A DNA stretch of 45,961 nucleotides from Alphaproteobacteria bacterium. Its GTDB lineage: Bacteria; Pseudomonadota; Alphaproteobacteria; RS24. Under the pieces are notes generated by a model, which saw only the letters and a program-made list of their open reading frames with translations, was not told where the DNA came from and ran no database searches. The stretch spans positions 1-45,961 of the forward strand of contig JAKMDW010000026.1 in the NCBI GenBank assembly GCA_022426245.1, given 5' to 3'. Each line of letters begins with the position of its first letter. The first letter of the stretch is position 1. The position numbers were made by a program, and so were the translations under genes. Shown piece by piece: positions 1 through 11,216 of the stretch.

Positions 1-160
1 TCTCATCACCCTTCGTTGAAGTGCAGTTATTTACACTCGCAAGGGTCATAGATGAAAATCTCTGCGCATTTTCTTGTTCAATCTGTGCGAGTGATGCACA
101 TCCCATTAGTGAAAGTGACAAAACAAAAACAGTAAATCGTGACATTCTATTGAACTCCAT
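1..160 (-). CDS. Partial small lipoprotein, C-terminus off the left window edge
   Basis: My reverse-strand translation gives MEFNRMSRFTVFVLSLSLMGCASLAQIEQENAQRFSSMTLASVNNCTSTKGDE..., with a signal peptide and a lipobox-like LSLMGC. It is not in the ORF track because it runs off the edge. An alternative start is at 145. Confidence 0.6.
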   Translation of the reverse strand, partial: MEFNRMSRFTVFVLSLSLMGCASLAQIEQENAQRFSSMTLASVNNCTSTKGDE

Positions 161-214
161 AAAACACCACTTCAGTTTATTGGTCTCAAACTGGTATTCA
201 AGTCCTATCGGTAA

Positions 215-1453
215 TCAGGTCTCAACAATACCTGTCTTGGTAATGGTGAAGTTCTTCAATGCAGTCTGTCTCCGCATCTCATCAGTGAGGTGTCCATAGT
301 GGTTTTCAATGTGTTGGACACCCGTCCCAGCAAAAGACGCAATGTCAAAGATGGGAACTGATGCACGAAGTCTGCAAGTAATCGCAAAGTGTCTCAAAGA
401 GTAGTAGGACAACTTGCGTTCCTTGTAGTTATCAATACCGATACCCTCCATCAAACGATACCAATGTTGATACAACACTCGTGTTCCCAGTTGGTGTGTC
501 CCTGACTTGTTGGTGAATATAAGGTTGTCCGCTTTAGTGAATGCACTTCGCCCTTTGTGACGCAGAAAGTATTCGCCACCGCGAGAAATAACCCTTCTTT
601 GATTTCGCACTTTGGAAATCTCTGCACGAACATTCAAAGTCACCAAAGTGAGTTTTTGACCACTCTCGTCTGTCTCTTCCGTGAATGACTCAACGTCACC
701 CCACTTCATTTGACGAAGTTCCCCAACTCGCAGTGCGGTATTAGAGAGGATAAGAATGAAGTCCCTGACGATTAGTCGTTCAATGCGTTCATCATCATTA
801 GGACAATCTTTCTTGGAAACATACTGACGCATAAACCCAATGAGACGGTCATACTCTGCATCAGTGAAGTTACTGCGTTTCCCAATCTGTCCTTTAGAAA
901 TAGAAATCTTTCTAAAGTTGAACCGTTGGAAAGGGATGTATTTTTTACGATACGCAAATTGTGCGATGGAGTTGATGGTTGCCTGTTCATTTCTAATGGT
1001 GACCAACGCGATGGAAGGATTGTCACCCTGTCTCATTTGTCTCCAATCATAGAATGAGTTTTCATCTAACTCGTTCATTTTGAGATTGGGAGATTTGGTT
1101 CGCAGTAACGCACGACATTGGGACTGGATGGTTATGAAACGACCTGCGGTTATTCCACCCTCAACATCAATATCGTTTTTGCGATACTCAAGGTATTCTT
1201 CAACCAGTGACCCCAGATTGACACCAAAGAACTTCTTCCCTGCCTCAACACCTGTGAGTGTTTCAAGAATGATTTTCTCACCCCGTTGAACTGCGGTTGT
1301 GTGGTCAGTCGTTTTTAGACTTCTCCGCAAATACCTTTTCTCTTCGTTCAACCAGACACGACACTGATAGACATCACCACTGCGTGACAATCTATAAATC
1401 TCCCCTCTCCCACCGAGGAGTTTCTCAACATCTGTTCTGGTATGACTACTCAA
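215..1453 (-). CDS. int: Tyrosine recombinase / phage-type integrase
   Basis: C-terminal catalytic pattern: NTALRVGELRQMKWGDV, SYYSLRHFAIT, HIENHYGHLT (R...HxxR...Y). Confidence 0.9.
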   Translation of the reverse strand: MSSHTRTDVEKLLGGRGEIYRLSRSGDVYQCRVWLNEEKRYLRRSLKTTDHTTAVQRGEKIILETLTGVEAGKKFFGVNLGSLVEEYLEYRKNDIDVEGGITAGRFITIQSQCRALLRTKSPNLKMNELDENSFYDWRQMRQGDNPSIALVTIRNEQATINSIAQFAYRKKYIPFQRFNFRKISISKGQIGKRSNFTDAEYDRLIGFMRQYVSKKDCPNDDERIERLIVRDFILILSNTALRVGELRQMKWGDVESFTEETDESGQKLTLVTLNVRAEISKVRNQRRVISRGGEYFLRHKGRSAFTKADNLIFTNKSGTHQLGTRVLYQHWYRLMEGIGIDNYKERKLSYYSLRHFAITCRLRASVPIFDIASFAGTGVQHIENHYGHLTDEMRRQTALKNFTITKTGIVET

Positions 1454-1494
1454 ACCTTATGCACTCGTTGTCTATGACACTGTGTAACACACCC

Positions 1495-1579
1495 AAGTGT
1501 GTAACTAACTGTGCAAACGATAAGTTAGATGTCGCAGAAAATCAACGATAAAATGAAAGTGTGCAGAAAGTGTGTAACT
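1495..1579. repeat. 12-bp direct repeat AAGTGTGTAACT (1495-1506 and 1568-1579), plus partial copy TGTGTAAC (1481-1488), between int and guaA
   Basis: Direct reading of the intergenic sequence. Possible arm-type integrase binding sites. Confidence 0.6.
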
Positions 1580-1617
1580 TTTTTATATTATAAAATCAAT
1601 GAGATAAACTATTGACT

Positions 1618-3168
1618 TTACTCCCACTCAATCGTGCCGGGAGGTTTTGAGGTAATATCATAGACCACGCGGTTAATGCCGCGCACTTCATTGATGATGC
1701 GGGTTGAGACGCGGCTCAGGAAGTCATGACTGAACGGATAATAATCCGCCGTCATGCCATCGGTGGAGGTGACCGCACGTAGCGCGCAAACATAATCATA
1801 AGTGCGGCTATCGCCCATCACGCCGACCGTGCGCACCGGCAGCAGCACGGCGAAAGCCTGCCAAATCTCGTCATAAAGACCCTGCGTGCGAATTTCATCG
1901 AGATAGACCGTGTCGGCTTTACGCAGGATTTCCAGCTTTTCGCCGGTAATCTCGCCCGGAATACGAATGGCCAGCCCCGGGCCGGGGAATGGATGCCGCC
2001 CGACAAAAGTCTCGGGCAGGCCAAGCTCTTGACCGAGCGCGCGCACCTCATCCTTGAACAATTCGCGCACCGGCTCAACCAGTTGCATATTCATCCGCTC
2101 AGGCAGACCGCCGACATTATGATGGCTTTTAATAGTTACGCTGGGGCCACCGGTAAAGGAGACGCTTTCAATAACGTCCGGATACAGCGTGCCTTGCGCG
2201 AGGAAATCAGCCCCGCCCACAGCTTTCGCCTCTTCCTCAAACACATCAATAAAGGTGCCGCCGATAATTTTCCGCTTCTGCTCAGGGTCGCTGACGCCGT
2301 CCAGCTTGCCGAGGAATAAATCTGATGCATCCCTATGCACCAGCTTAATATTGAAGTGGTCGCGGAACAGCCCGACCACTTGCTCGCTCTCGCCGGCCCG
2401 CATCATGCCGGTATCGACGTAAACACAGGTCAGTTGTTCGCCAATCGCCTCGTGCAGCAGCACCGCAACGACCGAGCTGTCAACGCCGCCGGACAGGCCG
2501 CAAATCACCCGTCCCGCGCCCACTTGCGCGCGAATATCGGCAATCGCCTTGTCGCGAAACGCCGCCATTGACCAATCGCCCTTGCAGCCTGCAACTTTAT
2601 GCGTAAAGTTTTCGAGCATTTTCGCGCCATCCGGCGTGTGCACCACTTCGGGGTGAAACTGCACGCCATAAATTTTGCGCGTCTCATCGGCAATCGCTGC
2701 ATAGGGTGCGTTTTCGGATGTGCCGATAATGGCGAAACCATCGGGCAGATTATTGACCCTGTCGCCATGGCTCATCCAAACCTGAATTTCACTACCATCA
2801 ATGCCGTCAATCCCATCAAACAGAGGCGAATTGGCTTTAATATCGAGCATGGCGCGACCAAACTCGCGCTCATCTGATTGTTCAACCGATCCGCCAAGCT
2901 GCGCGCATAGCGTTTGTTGCCCATAGCAAATGCCCAAAATGGGAAGGCCTGAGGTCAGAATATTTTCAGGTGCGCGGGGCGTATCAATATCGGCTACTGA
3001 GTTTGGCCCGCCGGATAAAATCACCGCTTTCGGGCTCATCTCGCTAAACGCTTTTTCGGCACTGTTAAACGGCACAATCTCACAATACACGCCACTTTCA
3101 CGAACGCGCCGCGCAATCAGCTGCGTCACTTGCGAGCCGAAATCGACGATCAAAATGCGATCCATCAT
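1618..3168 (-). CDS. guaA: GMP synthase (glutamine-hydrolysing)
   Basis: [37 protein letters not shown], and C-terminal [10 protein letters not shown]. Confidence 0.98.
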   Translation of the reverse strand: MMDRILIVDFGSQVTQLIARRVRESGVYCEIVPFNSAEKAFSEMSPKAVILSGGPNSVADIDTPRAPENILTSGLPILGICYGQQTLCAQLGGSVEQSDEREFGRAMLDIKANSPLFDGIDGIDGSEIQVWMSHGDRVNNLPDGFAIIGTSENAPYAAIADETRKIYGVQFHPEVVHTPDGAKMLENFTHKVAGCKGDWSMAAFRDKAIADIRAQVGAGRVICGLSGGVDSSVVAVLLHEAIGEQLTCVYVDTGMMRAGESEQVVGLFRDHFNIKLVHRDASDLFLGKLDGVSDPEQKRKIIGGTFIDVFEEEAKAVGGADFLAQGTLYPDVIESVSFTGGPSVTIKSHHNVGGLPERMNMQLVEPVRELFKDEVRALGQELGLPETFVGRHPFPGPGLAIRIPGEITGEKLEILRKADTVYLDEIRTQGLYDEIWQAFAVLLPVRTVGVMGDSRTYDYVCALRAVTSTDGMTADYYPFSHDFLSRVSTRIINEVRGINRVVYDITSKPPGTIEWE

Positions 3169-3644
3169 CAGTCCTTTTTGGGTTCGCGCGCTGTTTCAAT
3201 CAGCTCCGCCAATTCATCCGCCACGATGCAAGGCGCATCGCATACCGTGCGCAAGCGGCTCAGGGCCGTTTCCGCTTCTTCAATTTGGCCAAGACCGGCC
3301 GCATATTCACCTTTAAGCCGCAAGCCCTCTTTATCGCCCGGCTCTATTTCCAGCCCGACCGATACCAACCGCAGGCCCTCATCCTTATTGCCCAGCGCGG
3401 TTTGCGCTTTGCCCTTCAGCAAGAAAGCACGCGCATTGCCCGGGTCAGCCGTCAAAGCAAGGTTCAACAGGCCGTCGGCAGCATCGGCTTTTTGTTGCAG
3501 AAGTTGTTGTTCCGCATCGGTTACAAGCCGCGCCGACAGGTCACGATATTTATCGGAAATCGCCTGCGCCGGACTTGCCAGAAATGCAGTCAAAGCAGCG
3601 ACCGTCAGGCCGAAACGAAATGAATTAATCAAATAAATATGCAT
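3168..3644 (-). CDS. Secreted/periplasmic TPR-repeat protein
   Basis: N-terminal signal peptide ([13 protein letters not shown]) and TPR-like repeats. Abuts guaA. Confidence 0.65.
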   Translation of the reverse strand: MHIYLINSFRFGLTVAALTAFLASPAQAISDKYRDLSARLVTDAEQQLLQQKADAADGLLNLALTADPGNARAFLLKGKAQTALGNKDEGLRLVSVGLEIEPGDKEGLRLKGEYAAGLGQIEEAETALSRLRTVCDAPCIVADELAELIETAREPKKD

Positions 3645-3675
3645 GGCATCTGTCTCGCAACTTTAAGCGGCAAAA

Positions 3676-4928
3676 TCAAGCCCCGTCACCGCCATCGGCG
3701 CGTTGCATCAGCGCAATGAACAACCCATCAGTCTCGGCATTTAGCGGGTGCAGCATGTGCCGCGTCTGCTTGCCGACGGGCCCATCGCTTTCAATCGGCT
3801 CAAAACCGTCGTTTTGTTCCAGAAATTTATCTATCTGACGGTCGTTTTCAGACGCTAAAAGCGAGCAGGTAATATAAGCGAGCCGTCCATTGGGGCGCAC
3901 CAGCGCCGCTGCTTTTTGTAATATCTCGGCCTGTAATTTGTGCAAATCGGCCAGTGCCTCGGCGGTGAGTCGCCATTTGGTCTCCGGCGCACGACGCCAG
4001 CGCCCCGCCCCACTACATGGCACATCGACCACCACCAAATCGCATTGCGCGTCAAAATCGCGCAAATGCTCCGGCGACACGGTTTCAATAATCTCGGCAC
4101 CGGCCCGCGTCACACGCTCGGGCAAATGGCGCATGCGCGTTTTAATGGCGTCATGCACCAGCAATCGGCCTTTATTGTTCATCTGCGCTGCCAACGCCAA
4201 AGCCTTGCCACCGGCACCGGTGCAAAAATCCATCACTGTTTCAAAAGCCTGCGCGTCACAAATTTGCGCAACCGCTTGCGCGCCGGCATCCTGCACCTCT
4301 ACCAGGCCATCGCGATAAGCCCCGCTCATGGTAATTTGCGCCGTGCCATGCACCCGCAAGGCTGTGCCGATTTTCGCATGCGGCGCGGTTTCAATGTCAT
4401 CATCTTGCAGCTCATCTTGTGCTTTTTGGCGGTCGCCTTGCAACATATTAACCCGCACATCTAACGGCGCGCGGTTCAACATTGCCTGCATCACCGCATC
4501 GGTCTCATCGCCTAATTGCGCGGCAATATCGTCAAGCAACCAAGCCGGGATAGACAGGCTGTCGGCGCGCGCCGTTGGTGGCGTGGTGGCCGCATGCGCC
4601 AGTGTTTTTTCATCAGCAGCAGAAATCGGCGCGGGGCCATATTGACTGCCATCAGCCATGGCGACAATCTCATCGAGTGCAACATCTGTCAGCACATGCG
4701 TTGCCAGCATGGTGACAAGCAGCGGGTCGTCATTGCCCAGCCGCGCGGTCAACGCCCCATAGTGACGCAAAATAGCAAATAGCCTATCGGAAATATCGCG
4801 TCGGTCTTTCGACCCTGCATAACGATTTTGGCGCCCCCATGCCTGCATGATGCGGTCCGCCGGTTGACGGTCCGACAAAGCTTGCGGCAGCAGTTCGGCA
4901 ATGGTTCTGAGGCGAGCGGCGGGGCGCA

Positions 4929-4929
<1 letters not shown>
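3676..4929 (-). CDS. RsmB/NOP family class I SAM-dependent RNA (cytosine-C5) methyltransferase
   Basis: VMDFCTGAGGKALALAAQM, VVVDVPCSGAGRWRRAPETKWR, LAYITCSLLASEN motifs. GTG start overlaps the guaB stop. Confidence 0.9.
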
Positions 4930-6395
<1,466 letters not shown>

Positions 6396-6506
6396 TCAAA
6401 TCCTCTCACTGGGAGCTGCGTTTGACGACTTCCTGTATCACCATTAGTGCCGTTTGGCCAAATATTATATGTCGATTGCGGAAAACTGCTGTTTTTGTCG
6501 CAGTCT

Positions 6507-7220
6507 CTATCCCTTAAAATCGCGCGCAATGACATAAAGCTCGACTGATTCCTTGCGGCTTGATTTCGGCTTCATATGCATGACATTGCCAAAACGGGCT
6601 TTCAGATCATTCAACAGCTCGCCAGATGTGCCGCCCTGAAACACTTTGGCGCAAAACGCCCCACCCGGCTTTAACGCCTCAAATGCAAACCATGCCGCCG
6701 CTTCAGCCAGCGCCATCGTGCGTAAGTGGTCGGTTTGGCGGTGGCCGGTTAACGGTGCGGCCATATCCGACATCACAATATCCGCCCGCCGACCGGCCAG
6801 TTCATGCACTAAGACAGGCGCTTTATCGTCTAGAAAATCGAGTTTCAAAAACGATACACCCGGTATCGGCTCCATATCCTGAATATCGATTGCTGCGACA
6901 AACCCCTTATCTTTGGCTGTGCCGAGACGTTGCGCGGCTATTTGCGCCCAACCGCCCGGCGCACTGCCGAGGTCAATGGCGCAGCCCCCCGGTTTGAAAA
7001 ACTTAAAGCGGTCATCCATTTCAATAATTTTATAGGCAGCGCGCGAGCGATAGCCGTCTTTTTTGGCCGCCGCGACATAAGGGTCGTTTAATTGCCGCTC
7101 CAGCCACCGCGTTGATGAGAGCTTGCGGCCGCGCGCGGTTTTAACACGCTCGCGCATGCGGTCGCCGCGCCGTTGACCATCGCCAAATCCGGGGTCGCCT
7201 TTGGAACCTTTACCGCTCAT
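6507..7220 (-). CDS. rlmE: 23S rRNA (uridine 2'-O) methyltransferase
   Basis: FtsJ/RrmJ motifs: YRSRAAYKIIEMDDRF, AIDLGSAPGGWAQIA, VMSDMAAPLTGHRQTDH. Confidence 0.93.
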   Translation of the reverse strand: MSGKGSKGDPGFGDGQRRGDRMRERVKTARGRKLSSTRWLERQLNDPYVAAAKKDGYRSRAAYKIIEMDDRFKFFKPGGCAIDLGSAPGGWAQIAAQRLGTAKDKGFVAAIDIQDMEPIPGVSFLKLDFLDDKAPVLVHELAGRRADIVMSDMAAPLTGHRQTDHLRTMALAEAAAWFAFEALKPGGAFCAKVFQGGTSGELLNDLKARFGNVMHMKPKSSRKESVELYVIARDFKG

Positions 7221-8416
7221 GCTTCTTGTCCATTATTTTTATCAGACGACGCGAGGCCGCTCCGATTGTTTCGATTGCGGTTGCGGTTACGATTGCGATT
7301 GCGCTGTCGGTTGCGGTTAGAGTTAAATCCACCCCGCCGACCATCACTGCGTATCATGCTTAACAAAAGGCCCTCGCGAAGACCGCGATCTGCAACCGAA
7401 AACTCAACCACTGACCAACGCCGATAAATGGCTTCCAACACCGCGCAACCGGCCAAAACCAAATCGGCGCGCTGACTGCCAATGCACGGATTCTTGGCCA
7501 ACTCATCACGGCTCAAATTGCGTAATTCACCGATCACCCGCGTGATATCTTGCGCCGCAATGGTGCAGCCATCAACAACATTGCGATCATATTTGGCCAG
7601 CCCCAATTGCACGGCGGCCAGCGTCGTTACGGTTCCCGATGTGCCGATAATCTGCAAGCGGCTCATATCGGTAATATCGCTCTGGCGGTTCATGAATTTT
7701 TGCAGGCGTTCTTCAGACTCGCTCAACATGCCTTCATAGCCGTGCTCATATGGCCCTTCACCCGCATGACGTTCTGCCAAACGCACAACCCCCAAAGGCA
7801 GGGAATCGCTATCAACCAGCTTGAAGAAACTGTTTTCCTGTCGGCTCATTCGGCCGACCTCGGTTGAGCCGCCGCCAATATCAAACAAGATAATATCGTC
7901 CATATCGGGGTTGAACAGGGACCCGCAGCCCATTGCTGCCAATTCGGCCTCGGCCTTACCGTCAATAATCTCTAACCGCAAGCCGGTGTCACGCTTCACG
8001 CGCTTGATGAATTCTTCGCCATTATCGGCACCGCGACACGCTTCGGTTGCCACACAACGCATTCGGCTAATACCGGCGCGGCGAATTTTGCTGGCGCAAA
8101 TACGCAAGGCTGCAATGGTGCGCGCCATCGCACCTTCGGACAATCGCCCCGTGCGCTCAAGCCCCTCGCCCAGCCTGACAATGCGCGAAAACCCGTCGCG
8201 CACGCGAAAACCGTCACCGCCATCACGCTCAACAATCAGCAGGCGGCAATTATTCGTTCCCAAATCAAGCGCCGCATAAAGACGTCTGCCATTTCTAGAT
8301 TTATGATTTCTCGATCGGCCTTTTGAGGAATGACGTTTTGGGGCGGTGTCGCCAGCCTCTGCCCTGCTGGCGCGCGAAGGCGTCGAGCTTTTTGGGGCAC
8401 AGGGTTCGTCAGACAT
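7217..8416 (-). CDS. Ppx/GppA family phosphatase with Asn/Arg-repeat C-terminal tail
   Basis: YAALDLGTNNCRLLIVE, ILFDIGGGSTEV, GTSGTVTTLAA. The start is trimmed to MSDEPCAP at 8416 (the track ORF extends to 8452). Confidence 0.9.
   Translation of the reverse strand: MSDEPCAPKSSTPSRASRAEAGDTAPKRHSSKGRSRNHKSRNGRRLYAALDLGTNNCRLLIVERDGGDGFRVRDGFSRIVRLGEGLERTGRLSEGAMARTIAALRICASKIRRAGISRMRCVATEACRGADNGEEFIKRVKRDTGLRLEIIDGKAEAELAAMGCGSLFNPDMDDIILFDIGGGSTEVGRMSRQENSFFKLVDSDSLPLGVVRLAERHAGEGPYEHGYEGMLSESEERLQKFMNRQSDITDMSRLQIIGTSGTVTTLAAVQLGLAKYDRNVVDGCTIAAQDITRVIGELRNLSRDELAKNPCIGSQRADLVLAGCAVLEAIYRRWSVVEFSVADRGLREGLLLSMIRSDGRRGGFNSNRNRQRNRNRNRNRNRNNRSGLASSDKNNGQEA
7260..7325 (-). repeat. Low-complexity repeat encoding an (Asn-Arg)n tract
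   Basis: Translation ...NSNRNRQRNRNRNRNRNRNNRSG. The DNA shows repeated gcggtt/gcgatt hexamers. Confidence 0.85.
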
Positions 8417-8540
8417 ACTCTCTCTCCAGCCGATTAAAAATCGGAGCGGCAAAGGCCGTTACCAAGACCATAGCAATGACGCCACAAAGCGCAAGCCACG
8501 AAAAAATATATGATTTCTCGCATCAGATTTGTTTTAATCA

Positions 8541-8687
8541 TCGGCAATTGAAACGGGGGGTGTTCCGCCATTGTCAGCAGTGGCCGAAATTAGGCACTCG
8601 CGTCGAACCCCCTTTAGGGTTATGAAAGCGGTTCACATCCGCGAAAAGGCATGAGACCGACATAGGGTCGGCACATAGGAGAGTTTA
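8541..8687 (+). promoter_or_regulatory. Candidate structured 5' leader upstream of the metY-like gene
   Basis: Several consecutive potential stems by eye: CCATTG/CAGTGG, AACCC/GGGTT, GCGG/CCGC and CCGAC/GTCGG, followed by an AGGAG ribosome-binding site. No known riboswitch consensus recognised. Confidence 0.3.
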
Positions 8688-9986
8688 ATGTCCGATATGA
8701 AAACCGAAACTTTATTGTTGCACGCAGGTTGGCGCGCTGACGAAACCACCGGTTCAGTCGCCGTGCCCATTCACCAGACGACCAGCTATCAGTTCAATGA
8801 TACTGACCATGCGGCCAGCCTTTTCGCGCTTTCTGAACTTGGAAATATTTATACCCGCATCATGAACCCGACCAATGATGTGCTTGAACAGCGCATTACC
8901 GCATTGGAAGGCGGCGCCGCATCTTTGGCGGTTGCCTCTGGCCAAACGGCATCGACCATGGCCATTCAAAATATCGCGCGCGCCGGAGACAATATTGTGT
9001 CCTCGACCAATCTATATGGCGGCACATGGAATTTGTTTGCCAATACGATGAAGGATATGGGCATTGAAGTGCGCTTTGTTGACCCCGCCGACCCGCAAAA
9101 TTTTGCCAATGCCGTCGATGATAAAACCCGCGCTTTTTATGCTGAGACCCTGCCCAATCCGAAGCTGGAAGTCTTCCCGATTAAAGCCGTGGCTGATATC
9201 GGCCGCCCATTGGGTATTCCGCTGATTATGGATAATACGGCAGCACCGATTTTGTGCCGTCCGTTCGACCATGGCGCGGCGGTGATTGTTTATTCTGCGA
9301 CCAAATATATTGGCGGGCACGGCACATCGGTCGGCGGCCTGATTGTCGATAGCGGCAATTTTGATTGGGAAAGTGCAGGCGTTGACCGCCAGCCAATGCT
9401 CAATTCACCCGACCCGTCTTATCACGGCGCGGTATGGACCGAAGCCGTCAAGCCGCTCGGCCCGATTGCCTATATTCTGAAAGCGCGCACCACATTATTG
9501 CGCGACCTCGGCGGTGCCATGTCGCCAATGAATGCGTTCCAATTCTTGCAAGGCATGGAAACACTGGCGTTGCGTATGCGTGCCCATTGTGAAAACGCCG
9601 ATGCCATTGCCGCTTGGTTGTCCAAGCAGCCGGGTGTCACCAAAGTCATTCACCCATCGCTGATGGACGGCGAAGCGCGCAAACGTGCCGATGCCGTAAT
9701 GAGTGGCGGTTATGGCGCGCTGATGGGCTTTGAGCTTGAAGGCGGCGTTGAGGCCGGCAAGAAGTTTATCGATAATCTGGAATTGCTTTATCACGTCGCC
9801 AATATTGGTGATGCGCGCTCGCTGGCCATTCATCCGGCCAGCACCACGCACAGCCAACTATCCGAAGAAGACCAAGCAGCATCGGGCGTAACCCCCGGTT
9901 ATGTAAGGCTTTCCATCGGTATTGAGCATGTTGACGACATTATTGCAGACATTGATCAGGCGCTTAAAACCCTACAAATGAAATAA
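8688..9986 (+). CDS. metY: O-acetylhomoserine aminocarboxypropyltransferase / sulfhydrylase (Cys/Met metabolism PLP enzyme)
   Basis: ETLLLHAGWRADETTGSVAVPIHQTTSY, YTRIMNPTNDVLE, SATKYIGGHGTSVGG. Confidence 0.92.
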   Translation: MSDMKTETLLLHAGWRADETTGSVAVPIHQTTSYQFNDTDHAASLFALSELGNIYTRIMNPTNDVLEQRITALEGGAASLAVASGQTASTMAIQNIARAGDNIVSSTNLYGGTWNLFANTMKDMGIEVRFVDPADPQNFANAVDDKTRAFYAETLPNPKLEVFPIKAVADIGRPLGIPLIMDNTAAPILCRPFDHGAAVIVYSATKYIGGHGTSVGGLIVDSGNFDWESAGVDRQPMLNSPDPSYHGAVWTEAVKPLGPIAYILKARTTLLRDLGGAMSPMNAFQFLQGMETLALRMRAHCENADAIAAWLSKQPGVTKVIHPSLMDGEARKRADAVMSGGYGALMGFELEGGVEAGKKFIDNLELLYHVANIGDARSLAIHPASTTHSQLSEEDQAASGVTPGYVRLSIGIEHVDDIIADIDQALKTLQMK

Positions 9987-10024
9987 CTTCACATATTGCA
10001 TTATGGCGGCAAAACCCGTAGCCT

Positions 10025-10240
10025 ATGACTATGGGAAAGCTGATCGAGAAACTTCTGAAAATGATGCCGGTATGGTTCGGCATCGGTTTCTTGGGGCCGG
10101 TATTCGCGGAACTGTATTTGCGCACATCTCTGCAAAGCCTGTTTCCGCTGCAAGCCACATCAGTTCAAATTTATGCCGCATGCATGATATTTGGCGGGCT
10201 TTACGGCCTGCTCGCATGGCGGATCGGGAGATGGATATGA
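10025..10240 (+). CDS. Small membrane protein, 71 aa
   Basis: Two hydrophobic segments. Stop overlaps the desaturase start (ATGA at 10237-10240). Competes with the over-extended ORF 10003..11142. Confidence 0.55.
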   Translation: MTMGKLIEKLLKMMPVWFGIGFLGPVFAELYLRTSLQSLFPLQATSVQIYAACMIFGGLYGLLAWRIGRWI

Positions 10241-11142
10241 GCAACGCAATTGCCGATTACAATGTCAGTGGGCTGAGTGAAGCTGAACTTACGCGGATGG
10301 AACGCGAGATTGCCCGCAAATATATGGGCAAGCTGTCAATACCGATGGTGCTGTGGCCGATTGCCAATCTTATTTGCTGGCTATCGCTATGGCCATTGGT
10401 GATGAGCGGCATCATGCCGCTTTGGATGGGCTTTATTATTGCCACGGTTAACATCACCCTGTCCTATTTGCCAAGCCATGAGGCGCAGCACGATATTTAT
10501 GCGCGCCCCGGTGATAAGTTGCGCTGGCTGAATGAGGCTATTGGGCATTTATCGCTTATCCCGCTTGCTTATGGCTATCGCATTTTACGCCTGACGCATT
10601 TGGAGCATCACAAAAACACCAATAAGCCCGAACTCGACCCTGACCACATTTTTAATGAGGGGACGAACCTCTGGCAGGTTATCAAATCCAATATCTCGGC
10701 TTTTCAGCCGTCATCAAAAGGCAGTGACTCTTATGCGGCCTGTTTGGAGCGTTTGGGCACACCCGAGGCCAACCGCGCTTATGTTGAACAAATCAGCATT
10801 TTGCTGGTGCATATGGCAATACTCTTCACCTGCGCTGCCTATGGTTATGCGCTGGAGGCCTTGCTTTTATGGTGGCTACCGCTGAAATTGGGCGTAACGT
10901 ATATTCGTATTTATCTGTCTTGGTTGCCGCATTATCCGGGCCATGAGACGGGCCGTTATCGAGACACGCGCGGCTTTAAAAGCTGGCTGGGTGTTTGGAG
11001 TTCTTTGGCCATGACGGCACATATTGTGCACCATTTGCACCCACGTATTCCGCTTGATAAAACGCCTGCCGCCCTGCGCGAGCTTTATCCGATTTTGGAA
11101 GCTCGAAAATGCGACATACTGGAGCGCGAACACGCCCACTAA
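10237..11142 (+). CDS. Fatty acid desaturase family protein
   Basis: Histidine boxes HEAQHD, HLEHHKN and HIVHHLHP. Start trimmed to MSNAIADYN by ATGA coupling to the upstream small ORF. Confidence 0.8.
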   Translation: MSNAIADYNVSGLSEAELTRMEREIARKYMGKLSIPMVLWPIANLICWLSLWPLVMSGIMPLWMGFIIATVNITLSYLPSHEAQHDIYARPGDKLRWLNEAIGHLSLIPLAYGYRILRLTHLEHHKNTNKPELDPDHIFNEGTNLWQVIKSNISAFQPSSKGSDSYAACLERLGTPEANRAYVEQISILLVHMAILFTCAAYGYALEALLLWWLPLKLGVTYIRIYLSWLPHYPGHETGRYRDTRGFKSWLGVWSSLAMTAHIVHHLHPRIPLDKTPAALRELYPILEARKCDILEREHAH

Positions 11143-11182
11143 TATCGCGTCCACGTTGCTTGCATTGCGGGCTTGATTAGGC

Positions 11183-11202
11183 CTAGAATTTATTGATTCT
11201 AG
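11183..11202. promoter_or_regulatory. Inverted repeat CTAGAA-N8-TTCTAG upstream of the P450
   Basis: Perfect 6-bp arms with an 8-bp spacer, ending 14 nt before the likely P450 start. Possible operator. Confidence 0.3.
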
Positions 11203-11216
11203 CTTGGGAGGGCGTT

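Noticed and set aside
21-299. 92-aa + strand ORF at the left edge
   Set aside because: Overlaps the antisense of a better lipoprotein reading and the 3' end of the integrase; no recognisable protein features.
3130-3636. 168-aa + strand ORF over guaA/TPR
   Set aside because: Ser/Arg/Ala-rich shadow ORF opposite the TPR gene.
8541-8687. Assignment of the metY leader as a SAM-II riboswitch
   Set aside because: The conserved SAM-II core was not found by eye; kept only as an unclassified structured leader.
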